Shown here piece after piece: positions 25,592 to 34,803 of a stretch of 64,000 nucleotides of DNA; positions within the stretch are counted from its first letter, which is position 1, and every line of letters begins with the position of its first letter. Source of the stretch: Streptomyces sp. NBC_01268 (lineage in GTDB: Bacteria; Actinomycetota; Actinomycetes; Streptomycetales; Streptomycetaceae). The position numbers and the translations under genes were made by a program. The stretch spans positions 6,198,001 to 6,262,000 of the forward strand of contig NZ_CP108454.1 in the NCBI RefSeq assembly GCF_036240795.1, given 5' to 3'. Below the pieces are notes generated by a model. It had not been told where the DNA came from, made no database searches, and was given only the letters and a program-made list of their open reading frames with translations.

Positions 25592-27400
25592 GTGACCGAC
25601 ACACCGTCCGCACAGCCGCCGCAGGACAGCGGAGCGAACGACAGCCCGCCGAAGGACAGCCCGCCGAGCAACGGCGACGGACCGCCGCAGGACGTTCCGC
25701 CGCCCGCGCGGCCGACACCCGCGGCCACCTCGGCCGCCGGGCCTTCACCCGTCGCTCCGGCGGGTCCGACCGCGGGCGCCCCCGCTCGGGCCGTCGCGGC
25801 CACTCCGACCGGCGGGCCACCCCCGGGCGGACCGCCGCCGGGGTGGCCCGGCGCGCACGGTGTCCCGCCGCACCACCCCTGGGCGCCGCCGAGGAAGCCG
25901 CGCGCCCCGAGCGTGCTGCGGCCCCCGGCACCGGGGCCCGCGACCCCGGCGACGCTCGGGGCGATCGTCGCCACCGCCCTGCTCGCCTCCCTGCTCCTCG
26001 ACGACGGGGCCGGGGTGAACCTGCTGCTCGTGGCCGTCCCCGCCACCGTCGCCGGGGCCTTCGCCGCCCGCGCCGCCGGACGACGGCTCCGCCCCTGGAC
26101 CGCCGTCTGGGCACTCGGCGGCGCGGCCCTGCTCGCCGTCCCCGCGTTGAGCGATGCCGGCTGGCCCACCTTCCTCGCGGTCGTCGCCGCCATCGGCCTC
26201 ACCGGCTTCGCCCTGCACGGCGGCCGCGGCTGGCCCAGCATGCTGCTCGGACCCGCCGGTCTCTTCGACTCCGTCGGCGGCGGCATGATGTGGGTCTGGC
26301 AAGGCATCCGCGACCGCGCGGCCGGATCACGCGGCCGATGGGGCCCGATCCTGCGCACCGGCCTGATCGCCCTCGGTCTGCTGGTCGTCTTCGGCGCCCT
26401 GTTCGCCGGCGCGGACGCCGCCTTCGCCGACCTGCTCGGCTCGCTCATGCCCGACATCTCGATCGAGCAGGCCCCTTGGCGCACCCTGTGCTTCCTGCTC
26501 GGCCTGCTCGGGGCCGTCGCCGTCGCCCGCACGGCCGCCGCCCCGCTCCGCTGGGACCGCCTGGCCTTCGCCCCCGGCAAGCCCCGCAACCGCCTGGAGT
26601 GGGCCCTTCCGCTCATCGTCCTGAACCTGCTGTTCGCCGCCTTCAACGCGATCCAGCTCGCCGTCCTCTTCGGTGGCTACGACAAGGTGCTCAGCGAGAC
26701 CGGTCTGACGTACGCGGAGTACGCACGCCAGGGCTTCTGGCAGCTGCTCACGGCGACGCTCCTCACCCTGGCGGTGATCGGCCTGGCGCTTCGCTGGGCA
26801 CCCCGTACCGATGCGGGGGACCGACGGCTCGTGCGGAGCGTGCTCGGCACCCTGTGCGTCCTCACCCTCGTCGTCGTCGCCTCCGCGCTGCGCAGGATGG
26901 ACCTGTACGTGGACGCGTACGGCCTGACCCGGCTGCGGATCTCCGTCGCCACCATGGAGATCTGGCTGGGCGTCGCCCTTCTGCTGATCATGGCCGCCGG
27001 GGTCTGGGGCGCACGCCTGCTGCCCCGCGCGCTCGCCGCCAGCGCGGCCGGGTTCGTCCTGGTCTTCGGCCTGATCCAGCCGGACGCCGTCATCGCCCGG
27101 CAGAACGTCGACCGCCACGAGCGGCTCGGCAAGATCGACGTGGACTACCTCGAAGGGCTCTCGGCCGACGCCGTCCCCGCCCTCGACCGGCTCCCCGAAC
27201 CCCTGCGCTCCTGCGCGCTCGTCGACATCGACACCCGGCTCCGCGAGGACGAGGGAGGCTGGTACTCCACCAGCCTGGCCGAGACCAGGGCTCGGCAGAT
27301 CCTGGACGAGCGCCCCCTGACCCGTACCGCCGACGCCTGCGGCCCGCCCGGCCGCGAGGAGGACTACGACCCGGACGCCGACCCGTACGGCGCCCCCTGA
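25592..27400 (+). CDS. DUF4173 family polytopic membrane protein
   Basis: 602 residues. The first 110 or so are Pro/Gly/Ala-rich and cytoplasmic; then about ten hydrophobic segments follow between 125 and 495, and a hydrophilic C-terminal tail with LGKIDVDYLEGLSADAVPAL. The motif pattern (GPAGLFDSVGG; NLLFAAFNAIQLAVLFGG) matches DUF4173 (DUF4153-like) proteins as I recall them. The function is unknown. GTG at 25592 is preceded by GGGAGGGGG. The 215 bases upstream hold no other gene. It is convergent with the MFS gene across a strong hairpin. Confidence 0.85.
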   Translation: MTDTPSAQPPQDSGANDSPPKDSPPSNGDGPPQDVPPPARPTPAATSAAGPSPVAPAGPTAGAPARAVAATPTGGPPPGGPPPGWPGAHGVPPHHPWAPPRKPRAPSVLRPPAPGPATPATLGAIVATALLASLLLDDGAGVNLLLVAVPATVAGAFAARAAGRRLRPWTAVWALGGAALLAVPALSDAGWPTFLAVVAAIGLTGFALHGGRGWPSMLLGPAGLFDSVGGGMMWVWQGIRDRAAGSRGRWGPILRTGLIALGLLVVFGALFAGADAAFADLLGSLMPDISIEQAPWRTLCFLLGLLGAVAVARTAAAPLRWDRLAFAPGKPRNRLEWALPLIVLNLLFAAFNAIQLAVLFGGYDKVLSETGLTYAEYARQGFWQLLTATLLTLAVIGLALRWAPRTDAGDRRLVRSVLGTLCVLTLVVVASALRRMDLYVDAYGLTRLRISVATMEIWLGVALLLIMAAGVWGARLLPRALAASAAGFVLVFGLIQPDAVIARQNVDRHERLGKIDVDYLEGLSADAVPALDRLPEPLRSCALVDIDTRLREDEGGWYSTSLAETRARQILDERPLTRTADACGPPGREEDYDPDADPYGAP

Positions 27401-27420
27401 CCCGTACCCCGGACACACAC

Positions 27421-27468
27421 CGAGGGGCGTGCCCTCCTCCCCGTAAGGGAAGGAGGGCACGCCCCTCG
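27421..27468. terminator. Bidirectional terminator, DUF4173 / MFS genes
   Basis: 22-bp arms (27421-27442 and 27447-27468) with one mismatch and the loop GTAA, lying between two convergent genes. Confidence 0.85.
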
Positions 27469-27495
27469 GCCGCGATCAGGAACGGCCGCGCCCGG

Positions 27496-29049
27496 TCAGA
27501 CGGCCGGCCCGGCGGCCTCCGCGGTGCCGCTGAGCGCTTCCAGGTCCCTCTTGCGCACCCGGATCACGGTCACCGCGGTGACGAACGCGACCAGCGCCAT
27601 GACGACGGCTGCGGTGAAGGCGAGCGATATCCCGGCCGTCAGCACGTCATGGGACCAGGGCGGCGGCAGTTCGTGGGTCCGGGCGAACTGCGCCTGCTGC
27701 TCCGGCGTGGCCTCGGCCAGGAACTCCGGCGCCAGCTGCCGCCCCTCGTCCCGGCTCGCCGTACCGAAGACCGTGACCAGGATCGACAGGCCCAGCGAAC
27801 CGCCGACCTGCTGCGTGGCGTTGAGCAGCCCCGAAGCGGCCCCGGCCTCGTGTTGCGCGACCCCCGAGACGGCCGTCAGGGTGAGGGTGACGAAGTTCAG
27901 GCCCATGCCGAACCCGAAGACGAGCATGGGGCCGAGGACACCGCTCGCGTACGAGCTGTCCGAGCTGATGAAACTCAGCCAGAAGAGCCCGATCGCGGTG
28001 CACGCCGCACCGGTCACCATGAACGGCTTCGGGCCGAGGGCCGGCAGCATCCGCTGGGCGAGTCCCGCGCCGAGGCCGATGGCGAGCGTGACGGGGAGGA
28101 AGGCGAGCCCGGAGCGGATCGGGCTGTAGCCGAGCACGTTCTGCACGAACAGCACGATGAAGAAGAACATGCCGAGCATGGCGGCGGCCAGGCTGAGCAT
28201 GATCACGTACGTGCCCGAGCGGTTGCGGTCGGCGAACATCCGCAGCGGGGTGATGGGTTCGCGTGCCCGTGACTCGACGACGGCGAAGGTCGCGAGCAGG
28301 ACGCCCGAGGCGACGAACGCGACGAGGGTCAGTGAGTCCCGCCAGCCCTCCTCCGAGGCGCGGATGAAGCCGTACACGAGCGCCGTCATGCCCAGGGTGG
28401 ACGAGAGCGCGCCCGCGAGGTCGAAGCGGCCCGGGTGCCGCTCGGACTCATTGATGAAACGGGGTGTCAGGAAGGCGATGACCAGCCCGATCGGCACGTT
28501 CACGAAGAGCACCCAGCGCCAGTCGAGCCACTCGGTGAGCATGCCGCCCGCGAGGAGGCCGATCGCGCCGCCGCCCGCCGAGACGGCGGCGAAGACGCCG
28601 AACGCCCGGTTGCGCGCGGGGCCTTCCGGGAACGTCGTGGTGATCAGCGCGAGGGAGGTCGGCGAGGCGATCGCGCCTCCGACGCCCTGGAGGGCGCGAG
28701 CGGCCAGCAGTTGCCAGGGTTCCTGGGCGAAGCCGCCGAGCAGGGAGGCGAGGGTGAAGACCAGGATGCCGGTCATGAACACCCGGCGGCGCCCGAGGAT
28801 GTCGCCCGCCCGGCCGCCGAGCAGCAGCAGACCGCCGAAGGTCAGGGTGTAGGCGCTCAGCACCCACGACAGATCGGTGGTGGAGAAGGAGAGCGCGTCC
28901 TGGATGTGCGGAAGCGCGATGTTCACGATCGTGGCGTCGAGGACGACCATCAACTGACAGGCGGCGATGACGGTGAGAGCGATTCCCGGCCGATTCGGGT
29001 ACTTGGCGGTGCCTGGACCTGTCCGGGTGCCCACCGGAGATGTTGTCAC
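27496..29049 (-). CDS. MFS drug efflux transporter (EmrB/QacA, 14 TM)
   Basis: 517-residue drug:H+ antiporter of the 14-helix DHA2 group. Motifs include the helix-1 LDATIVNIALPHI (motif D1), GGRAGDILGRRRVF (motif A) and the LQGVGGAIASPTSLALI region of motif B. It should export a toxic compound of unknown identity across the cytoplasmic membrane. The GTG start at 29049 is preceded by GGGGGA. It is divergent from a TetR gene, with two near-identical palindromes in the gap, a typical substrate-inducible efflux pair. Confidence 0.93.
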   Translation of the reverse strand: MTTSPVGTRTGPGTAKYPNRPGIALTVIAACQLMVVLDATIVNIALPHIQDALSFSTTDLSWVLSAYTLTFGGLLLLGGRAGDILGRRRVFMTGILVFTLASLLGGFAQEPWQLLAARALQGVGGAIASPTSLALITTTFPEGPARNRAFGVFAAVSAGGGAIGLLAGGMLTEWLDWRWVLFVNVPIGLVIAFLTPRFINESERHPGRFDLAGALSSTLGMTALVYGFIRASEEGWRDSLTLVAFVASGVLLATFAVVESRAREPITPLRMFADRNRSGTYVIMLSLAAAMLGMFFFIVLFVQNVLGYSPIRSGLAFLPVTLAIGLGAGLAQRMLPALGPKPFMVTGAACTAIGLFWLSFISSDSSYASGVLGPMLVFGFGMGLNFVTLTLTAVSGVAQHEAGAASGLLNATQQVGGSLGLSILVTVFGTASRDEGRQLAPEFLAEATPEQQAQFARTHELPPPWSHDVLTAGISLAFTAAVVMALVAFVTAVTVIRVRKRDLEALSGTAEAAGPAV

Positions 29050-29072
29050 TGTGTATCCCCCACGGAAGAATC

Positions 29073-29094
29073 CAGTGAACGCACTCGTTCACTG
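29073..29094. promoter_or_regulatory. TetR operator 1 (MFS side)
   Basis: Perfect inverted repeat CAGTGAACG-N4-CGTTCACTG, 23 bases upstream of the MFS start codon. Confidence 0.85.
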
Positions 29095-29118
29095 TCCTCC
29101 ACGGTAGTGATTCCCCCT

Positions 29119-29140
29119 CAGAGAACGCAACCGTTCACTG
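29119..29140. promoter_or_regulatory. TetR operator 2 (tetR side)
   Basis: CAGAGAACG-N4-CGTTCACTG: the same operator with one arm mismatch, centred 46 bases from operator 1. Together they would let the TetR protein repress both divergent genes. Confidence 0.82.
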
Positions 29141-29183
29141 AGCACTGCCCGTTGCCCGAGGGCGACCCAACAGAGAGGTCCTG

Positions 29184-29801
29184 ATGGTTACTTCGCACTC
29201 CGTGGCCACCGCTCGGCCACCGGGGGCGGCGTCACGACGCCGCGGCGCCGTACTGGAACGCGCCATCCTGGAGGCGGCGCTCGAACAGCTGAGCACGGTC
29301 GGCTGGAACGGGCTCACTATGGAGGGCGTCGCCGTCGGCGCGCAGACCGGCAAGGCGGCGGTGTACCGGCGCTGGTCCTCCAAGGAGGATCTCGTCGCGG
29401 ACGCGCTCCGGTCCGCGCTCCCCGCCCTGGGCGAGGCGCCTGACCACGGGAACGTCCGCGAGGACCTGCATCAGCTCTGCCGCAGGGTGCGGGCGGCGAT
29501 GTACTCGAAGCCCGGCTTCGCCCTGCGGGCCGTCATTCACGAGTGCGACGGCGAGACCTCCGAGCGCTTCCAGGCGCTGATCCTCACCGGCGTGACCGAT
29601 CCCTCGAAGCGGCTGCTGCGCGAGGTGGTGGAGCGGGGCGTCGAGCGGGGGGAGGTCCGGGCGGACGCCCCCGGCGACCTGGTCTACGACGTCATCCCGG
29701 CGATGATGATGTACCGCGCCAAGGTGTGCGGCAGCGAATGGAGCGATGCCGAGATCGTCGAGATGATCGACCAGGTCATGGTGCCGCTGCTGCGGAGCTA
29801 G
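29184..29801 (+). CDS. TetR family repressor of the MFS efflux gene
   Basis: 205 residues: an N-terminal HTH at about 25-70 ([19 protein letters not shown]) and a C-terminal TetR_C_16-like ligand-binding region. The ATG at 29184 has AGAGAGG upstream. Its position divergent from the MFS transporter and next to two copies of one palindrome makes it the likely repressor of both genes. The ligand is probably the transporter substrate. Confidence 0.9.
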   Translation: MVTSHSVATARPPGAASRRRGAVLERAILEAALEQLSTVGWNGLTMEGVAVGAQTGKAAVYRRWSSKEDLVADALRSALPALGEAPDHGNVREDLHQLCRRVRAAMYSKPGFALRAVIHECDGETSERFQALILTGVTDPSKRLLREVVERGVERGEVRADAPGDLVYDVIPAMMMYRAKVCGSEWSDAEIVEMIDQVMVPLLRS

Positions 29802-30006
29802 GGCGGGGACCGGCCCGGGTGGGGGACCCGGAACGGGGCGGGAGGACGCCGGGAGCGGGCCGCCGGGGCGGGCACGGGGCCGTGGCGGGGCCGGGGCGGG
29901 GCCGGGGCGGGCCCCGAGGAAGGGGTCGGTATTCGGTCGGGTGCGGGTCACCAGATGGAATCCGGGTACCGGCGGAGGTATTCATCGGCGTAACCTGTCT
30001 GGCGCC

Positions 30007-30711
30007 ATGCCGTACGAACCACCCACCCACAGTGTCGAGCGATCGATCCGAGCCATCACCGGCGCCAAGATCGTTGCCGGGGTCGACGAAGTCGGACGCG
30101 GGGCGTGGGCCGGTCCCGTGACCGTGTGCGCCGCCGTCACCGGCCTGCGCCGAGCCCCCGCCGGACTCACCGACTCCAAGTTGATCACCCCCAAGCGACG
30201 CACCGCGCTCGCCGCCGAGCTCCAGGACTGGGTCACGGCGTACGCGCTCGGTGACGCCTCACCCGAGGAGATCGACGCGCTCGGGATGACCGCCGCGCTC
30301 CGGCTGGCCGCCGTCCGCGCCTTGGAAGGCCTCCCGGTGCGCCCCGACGCGGTGATCCTCGACGGCAAGCACGACTACCTCGGCAGCCCCTGGCAGGTCC
30401 GCACGGTGATCAAGGGCGACCAGTCCTGCATCGCCGTCGCCGCCGCCTCCGTGATCGCCAAGGTGCGGCGGGACGCGCTGATGGGCGAGCTGGAGGCGGA
30501 GCGGTACGCCGCATACGCCTTCGGGGCCAACGCCGGGTACCCCTCACCGGTCCACAAGGCCGCGCTGGAGGAACTGGGCCCCACCCCGTACCACCGGCTC
30601 TCCTGGTCGTACCTCGACGCGATGCCCCGCTGGCGGCACCTGAAGAAGGTCCGCGTCTCCGCCGAGGCGGCCGCACTGGAAAGCGGGGGCCAACTCGGCT
30701 TCGACTTCTGA
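30007..30711 (+). CDS. rnhB: Ribonuclease HII
   Basis: 234-residue RNase HII, which cleaves RNA in RNA-DNA hybrids and starts removal of single misincorporated ribonucleotides. Catalytic acids are Asp27-Glu28 ([13 protein letters not shown]), Asp119 (VILDGKHD) and Asp138 (IKGDQSC), plus the [12 protein letters not shown] motif. ATG at 30007 is chosen because the family begins shortly before the DEVGRG motif. No Shine-Dalgarno is present; TAACCT at 29991-29996 could be a -10 of a near-leaderless promoter. Confidence 0.96.
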   Translation: MPYEPPTHSVERSIRAITGAKIVAGVDEVGRGAWAGPVTVCAAVTGLRRAPAGLTDSKLITPKRRTALAAELQDWVTAYALGDASPEEIDALGMTAALRLAAVRALEGLPVRPDAVILDGKHDYLGSPWQVRTVIKGDQSCIAVAAASVIAKVRRDALMGELEAERYAAYAFGANAGYPSPVHKAALEELGPTPYHRLSWSYLDAMPRWRHLKKVRVSAEAAALESGGQLGFDF

Positions 30712-30844
30712 CTTCCGGCCGCTGGAATCCTCCGGCGGGAACCCGTTCAGGGTTCCCCTCGGCGGAGCCCTTCCCGTGGCCGGGGCGCACAGGCGCGCCC
30801 ACCCGCCGGAGCTTCCCGCGACGGCGTTTGATAGACATCCACCC

Positions 30845-31474
30845 ATGCCTCTCATCCCCGAGGAGTCTCAGATTCACGAGAGTGCCCAGGGTCCCCGCGC
30901 GACTGCGGCCGCCGGCCGCCCCGTGCCGACCCCCCGACCCGTACCCGGCCCGCGCACCGCGGCCGCCCCGCGGCCCGGAAACCCGGTCCCCGGTCCGGTC
31001 CGTCCGACGCCGCCGGTGCCGCGCCCGCAGCCCGCTGCGGGACCGACCCCCTCCGCCGCGGAGAATCGTTCCGACCTGCGGTCCGGTGCCCAGATCCAGC
31101 TGATCCCCGCCACTGCCGACGGCGCGCTCGACGCCGCCGAGGAGGCCGTGGATCTGCTGCTGGAGTCCGGCCGTGCCCCCGGCGACGTGCTGGTGCTCAC
31201 CACCGGCGAGCAGCACCCCTGGGCGGCGCACGAGCTGTCCTTCGGTGAGACCGCCTACTGGGCGCAGCAGGAAGCCCGCGAGGACGTGTTCTTCGCGGAC
31301 GCCGCCGCCGTGGAGCGGGCCGCGGCCCGTCCCGTGGTGGTCGTCGCGGTCAACGGCGGTGCCGACGACGCCGTCTCGCGCTCCCTGCCCGAGGCGCTGA
31401 CGCGGGCGACCGCGCTGCTGATCGTCTGCGGTGACGCCGAGCGCGTCAACGCCGCGCTGGGCGCCGGCGTCTGA
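30845..31474 (+). CDS. Conserved hypothetical protein with helicase-C-like segment
   Basis: 209 residues. A disordered Pro/Arg/Ala region (about 15-80) is followed by a compact alpha/beta domain (about 85-209) starting IQLIPATADGALDAAEEAVDLL, with LLESGRAPGDVLVLTTGEQHPW, PVVVVAVNGG and ALTRATALLIVCGD. The last segments resemble the C-terminal (UvrD_C-like) part of superfamily 1 helicases, where TRA and hydrophobic strands recur, but no Walker motif exists, so it cannot be a helicase by itself. The function is unknown. TAGACA at 30832-30837 lies 7 bases before the ATG, without a Shine-Dalgarno. Confidence 0.68.
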   Translation: MPLIPEESQIHESAQGPRATAAAGRPVPTPRPVPGPRTAAAPRPGNPVPGPVRPTPPVPRPQPAAGPTPSAAENRSDLRSGAQIQLIPATADGALDAAEEAVDLLLESGRAPGDVLVLTTGEQHPWAAHELSFGETAYWAQQEAREDVFFADAAAVERAAARPVVVVAVNGGADDAVSRSLPEALTRATALLIVCGDAERVNAALGAGV

Positions 31475-31637
31475 CCGACGCCCGCCCGGGACCCGGCTGC
31501 CCCTGAGCGGGCGGCCGGGCGGCGGCGCGTTGCTCAGCGGAGAGCCGGTCGCAGTGCCACGCCCGTGTGAGCGCTGTCGCCGAGTCGCCGTACGAGGACC
31601 CGACAGCCCGTCCACCGGCTCGCCGGTGGGGGTTGCC

Positions 31638-32264
31638 TCAGCGCGCGGCGGCCCGGCGCAACGGCTCCGGTGCCCCGCTCGCGATGCGGGGCACGAGCCG
31701 CTCGAAACCGGACTCCTCGCCGAGCGGCACCGGGGGAGAGTCGGAGCTCGGCCGTCGGCCCACCCGGCCCTCGCCGAGCACCTGCCAGCCGCCTCGCGTG
31801 AGCGTGATGTACGCCCCGCAGCGCAGCCCGTGGAGCGTGCAGGCGTCCCGTAGCCCCCACATCCAGGCCCCGTCCTCCTCCGTCCAGCGCTCGTCGCCCT
31901 CGCGGCAGTAGAGCAGGACGGCCGTGCGCACGGGCGTCCGGCGGCGCAGGTCGTGCGGGATGACGCGGCGCAGGTGGGCGAGGAGCGCGTTGCGGAACTC
32001 CCAGCCGTCCGCCGGGGCGGACCTGCGCGTGAACGAGGCGCTGGCGGCGAGCCGTTCCTCGTGGTCGAGGACGGCGACCACCGCCGTCGCGGGGGTGGGC
32101 AGGTGCCGCGAGTGCAGGCCGCTGACGACCTCACGGGGATTGCGCAGCAGCGGGATCCCGGCCGCGGCCCACTCCGCCGGTTCGAGCATCCGAGCGAGGC
32201 GGCTGGCCGACCCGGACGACGAACTGATCGAAGAGGCTGAGGACGGAGCGAATCCGAGGGTCAC
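31638..32264 (-). CDS. Conserved hypothetical protein downstream of recQ-like gene
   Basis: 208 residues starting with a GTG at 32264, which has GGGAGG 4 bases upstream. A Ser-rich N-terminus is followed by a mixed alpha/beta region with VVAVLDHEERLAAS, PHDLRRRTPVRTAVLLYCREG, a Trp/Glu-rich stretch and ITLTRGGWQVLGEG. No signal peptide or membrane segment is visible. The strand pattern faintly recalls RadC-like folds, but the metal ligands are missing, so I do not assign one. It lies 222 bases downstream of the RecQ-PRTase gene on the same strand, and that gap holds no gene. Confidence 0.7.
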   Translation of the reverse strand: MTLGFAPSSASSISSSSGSASRLARMLEPAEWAAAGIPLLRNPREVVSGLHSRHLPTPATAVVAVLDHEERLAASASFTRRSAPADGWEFRNALLAHLRRVIPHDLRRRTPVRTAVLLYCREGDERWTEEDGAWMWGLRDACTLHGLRCGAYITLTRGGWQVLGEGRVGRRPSSDSPPVPLGEESGFERLVPRIASGAPEPLRRAAAR

Positions 32265-32486
32265 GATCCTCCCTTCGGATACGCGCCCGCTCCGCGGGCA
32301 GGGTGGTCGGGTGGTGAGGGCGCACCACGGCACGGTCCAACCGGACCGCGTACGGGCCGTGCGGGGCGGATTCCCAATTCTTCCTGGCCCGTGCGCGAGC
32401 GGCAACGAGCAATTGAGGCCGCTGACTGGAATGAGCCGGTATGACTCTCATATCCCTGCCCAGTTGCCCATTGTTCACTCCCCGTT

Positions 32487-34670
32487 TCACCCCTGGACGG
32501 CAAGCACCAGCGGGAACACCCCCTCCGCTCCCGCGCGCCGCAGCAGCCTCGCAGCCACCGCCAACGTCCAGCCACTGTCCGCGAGATCGTCGACGAGCAG
32601 GACGGGCCCTCCCGCCGAGGCCAGGCGCTCCACGAGATCGTCCGGGACGACCAGCGCCCGCTGCAGCCCGACCACCCGCTGCGCGCTGTTCGTCCGGGAG
32701 ATCCGCAGGTCGGCCGCCTCCGGCGCGTACTCCACCGTGCCCAGCAGCGGCATCCGGCCGATCTCCGAGATCCGCCGGCCCAGCGAACCCACGAGCCGGG
32801 GCTTGCGATGCGAGGCGACCATGACCACCCCGGCCGGCCGGGGCGGCGCGTCCGGCGCGCCCGAGGCCCAACCACCCGGACCCTTGGCCCAGTCGGCGAG
32901 CACCCGCACCACCGCCTGCACCACATCGTCCGGCACCTCGCCGTCCGCGGCGCCGTCGGAGAGCATCGGGCGCAGCCGGTTGCCCCAGCCGATGTCCGAG
33001 AGCCGGCCCAGCGCCCGGCCCGCGAAGGCCTGCTCACCGGCCGGGATCCGGCCCTTCAGGTCCACCCCGACGGCGGCCAGACCCGTCGGCCACATCTTCC
33101 GCGGCTCCACCTCCACGCCCGCCCGGCGCAGCTCGCCCTTCGCCGTATCGAGCGCCGAGTCGGAGACCTTCGCGTCGAACCTGACGCCCGCGCAGTTGTC
33201 GCAGCGACCGCACGGGGCCGCCGCCTCGTCGTCCAGCTGGCGCCGCAGGAACTCCATCCGGCAGCCGTCCGTCGCCGCGTACTCCCGCATGGCCTGCTGC
33301 TCCGCCGACCGCTGCCGCGCCACCCACGCGTACCGCTCGGTGTCGTACGTCCAGGGCTGCCCGGTGCTCTCCCAGCCGCCCTTCACCCGCTTGACGGCCC
33401 CGTCCACGTCGAGGACCTTCAGCATCGTCTCCAGCCGGGTCCTGCGCAGCTCGACCAGCGGCTCCATGGCGGGCAGCGACAGCGGCCGGCCGGCCTGCGC
33501 GAGCACGTCCAGAGTGCGCCGCACCTGCTCCTCGGGCGGGAACGCCACCGACGCGAAGTACTGCCAGATCGCCTCGTCCTCCTTGCCCGGCAGCAACAGC
33601 ACCTCCGCGTGCTCCACACCGCGCCCCGCACGGCCCACCTGCTGGTAGTAGGCGATGGGGGAGGACGGCGAGCCGAGGTGCACCACGAAGCCGAGGTCCG
33701 GCTTGTCGAAGCCCATGCCGAGCGCCGAGGTCGCCACCAGAGCCTTCACCCGGTTCGCCTGGAGGTCGTCCTCCGCCTGCTGACGGTCGGCGTTCTCCGT
33801 CCGGCCCGTGTACGAGGAGACCGTGTGCCCGCACTGGCGCAGATGGGCCGTCACCTCCTCGGCCGCGGCGACCGTCAGCGTGTAGATGATCCCGGAGCCC
33901 GGCAGCTCGTGGAGATGATCGGCGAGCCACGCCAGCCGGTGGGCGGCGTCCGGCAGCCGGACCACGCCGAGGCTGAGACTCTCGCGGTCCAGCGGCCCCC
34001 GCAGCACCAGCGCGTCCGTGTCCCCGCCGGTCCCCAACTGCTCGGCGACGTCCGCCGTCACCCGGGCGTTCGCCGTCGCCGTGGTCGCCAGCACCGGCAC
34101 ACCCGCCGGCAGGTCCGCCAGCATCGTGCGCAGCCGCCGGTAGTCCGGCCGGAAGTCATGACCCCAGTCCGAGATGCAGTGCGCCTCGTCGACCACGAGC
34201 AGACCCGTGGCCGCGGCGAGCCGAGGCAGCACCTGATCGCGGAAGTCAGGGTTGTTCAGCCGCTCGGGGCTGACCAGCAGCACGTCCACCTCACCGGCGG
34301 CGACCTCCTGCTGGACGGTCTCCCACTCCTCCTGGTTCGACGAGTTGATCGTGCGGGCGCGGATACCCGCCCGCGCCGCCGCCTCGACCTGGTTGCGCAT
34401 CAGCGCCAGCAGCGGCGAGACGATCACCGTCGGGCCGGCCCCGCGCTCGCGCAGCAGCGAGGTCGCCACGAAGTACACCGCCGACTTGCCCCAGCCCGTG
34501 CGCTGCACGACCAGCGCCCGGCGTCTGTCCGCGACCAGCGCCTCGATGGCCCGCCACTGGTCCTCGCGCAGTCTTGCCGCACCCGTCGGGTCGGAGACGA
34601 GACGGGCGAGCACGGAGTCGGCGGCGGCGCGGAGGGCGGCGCGGTCTTCGGGACGGTCTGCGTGGGTCAT
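32487..34670 (-). CDS. RecQ-type helicase fused to a phosphoribosyltransferase-like domain
   Basis: 727 residues. The RecQ core has Walker A TGWGKS (58-63), DEAH (161-164), [11 protein letters not shown] and motif [10 protein letters not shown] (344-351). Zinc-site cysteines are Cys470, Cys487, Cys490 and Cys493. No HRDC domain follows. From about 613 to the end is a second domain with strands VVMVASHR and a PRPP-loop-like [14 protein letters not shown] (690-703), the signature of type I phosphoribosyltransferases (ComF-like). ATG at 34670 follows GGGGG closely and begins just before the conserved core. It is divergent from the DUF4192 gene across a palindrome with DnaA boxes. Helicase activity is well supported; a transferase reaction is not. 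Confidence 0.93.
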   Translation of the reverse strand: MTHADRPEDRAALRAAADSVLARLVSDPTGAARLREDQWRAIEALVADRRRALVVQRTGWGKSAVYFVATSLLRERGAGPTVIVSPLLALMRNQVEAAARAGIRARTINSSNQEEWETVQQEVAAGEVDVLLVSPERLNNPDFRDQVLPRLAAATGLLVVDEAHCISDWGHDFRPDYRRLRTMLADLPAGVPVLATTATANARVTADVAEQLGTGGDTDALVLRGPLDRESLSLGVVRLPDAAHRLAWLADHLHELPGSGIIYTLTVAAAEEVTAHLRQCGHTVSSYTGRTENADRQQAEDDLQANRVKALVATSALGMGFDKPDLGFVVHLGSPSSPIAYYQQVGRAGRGVEHAEVLLLPGKEDEAIWQYFASVAFPPEEQVRRTLDVLAQAGRPLSLPAMEPLVELRRTRLETMLKVLDVDGAVKRVKGGWESTGQPWTYDTERYAWVARQRSAEQQAMREYAATDGCRMEFLRRQLDDEAAAPCGRCDNCAGVRFDAKVSDSALDTAKGELRRAGVEVEPRKMWPTGLAAVGVDLKGRIPAGEQAFAGRALGRLSDIGWGNRLRPMLSDGAADGEVPDDVVQAVVRVLADWAKGPGGWASGAPDAPPRPAGVVMVASHRKPRLVGSLGRRISEIGRMPLLGTVEYAPEAADLRISRTNSAQRVVGLQRALVVPDDLVERLASAGGPVLLVDDLADSGWTLAVAARLLRRAGAEGVFPLVLAVQG

Positions 34671-34719
34671 GCCCCCATGCAACCCGATCGGTCGGACAAC
34701 CCGCGAACGGGGCGCCCCG

Positions 34720-34764
34720 CCTGTGGATAACTCGCCGTGACGGTCACCGAGAGTTATCCACAGG
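34720..34764. repeat. 45-bp palindrome with two perfect DnaA boxes
   Basis: Perfect 14-bp outer arms, CCTGTGGATAACTC (34720-34733) and GAGTTATCCACAGG (34751-34764), enclose three unpaired bases on each side and an inner GTGAC-G-GTCAC. Each arm contains TTATCCACA, the canonical 9-bp DnaA box, in inverted orientation (34722-34730 and 34754-34762). It lies in the 133-base divergent gap between the RecQ-PRTase gene and the DUF4192 gene, where both promoters must be. Confidence 0.9.
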
Positions 34765-34803
34765 GGTTTCGCGATCAGGGCCGGTCGCGGGACCGTCCTG
34801 ACC

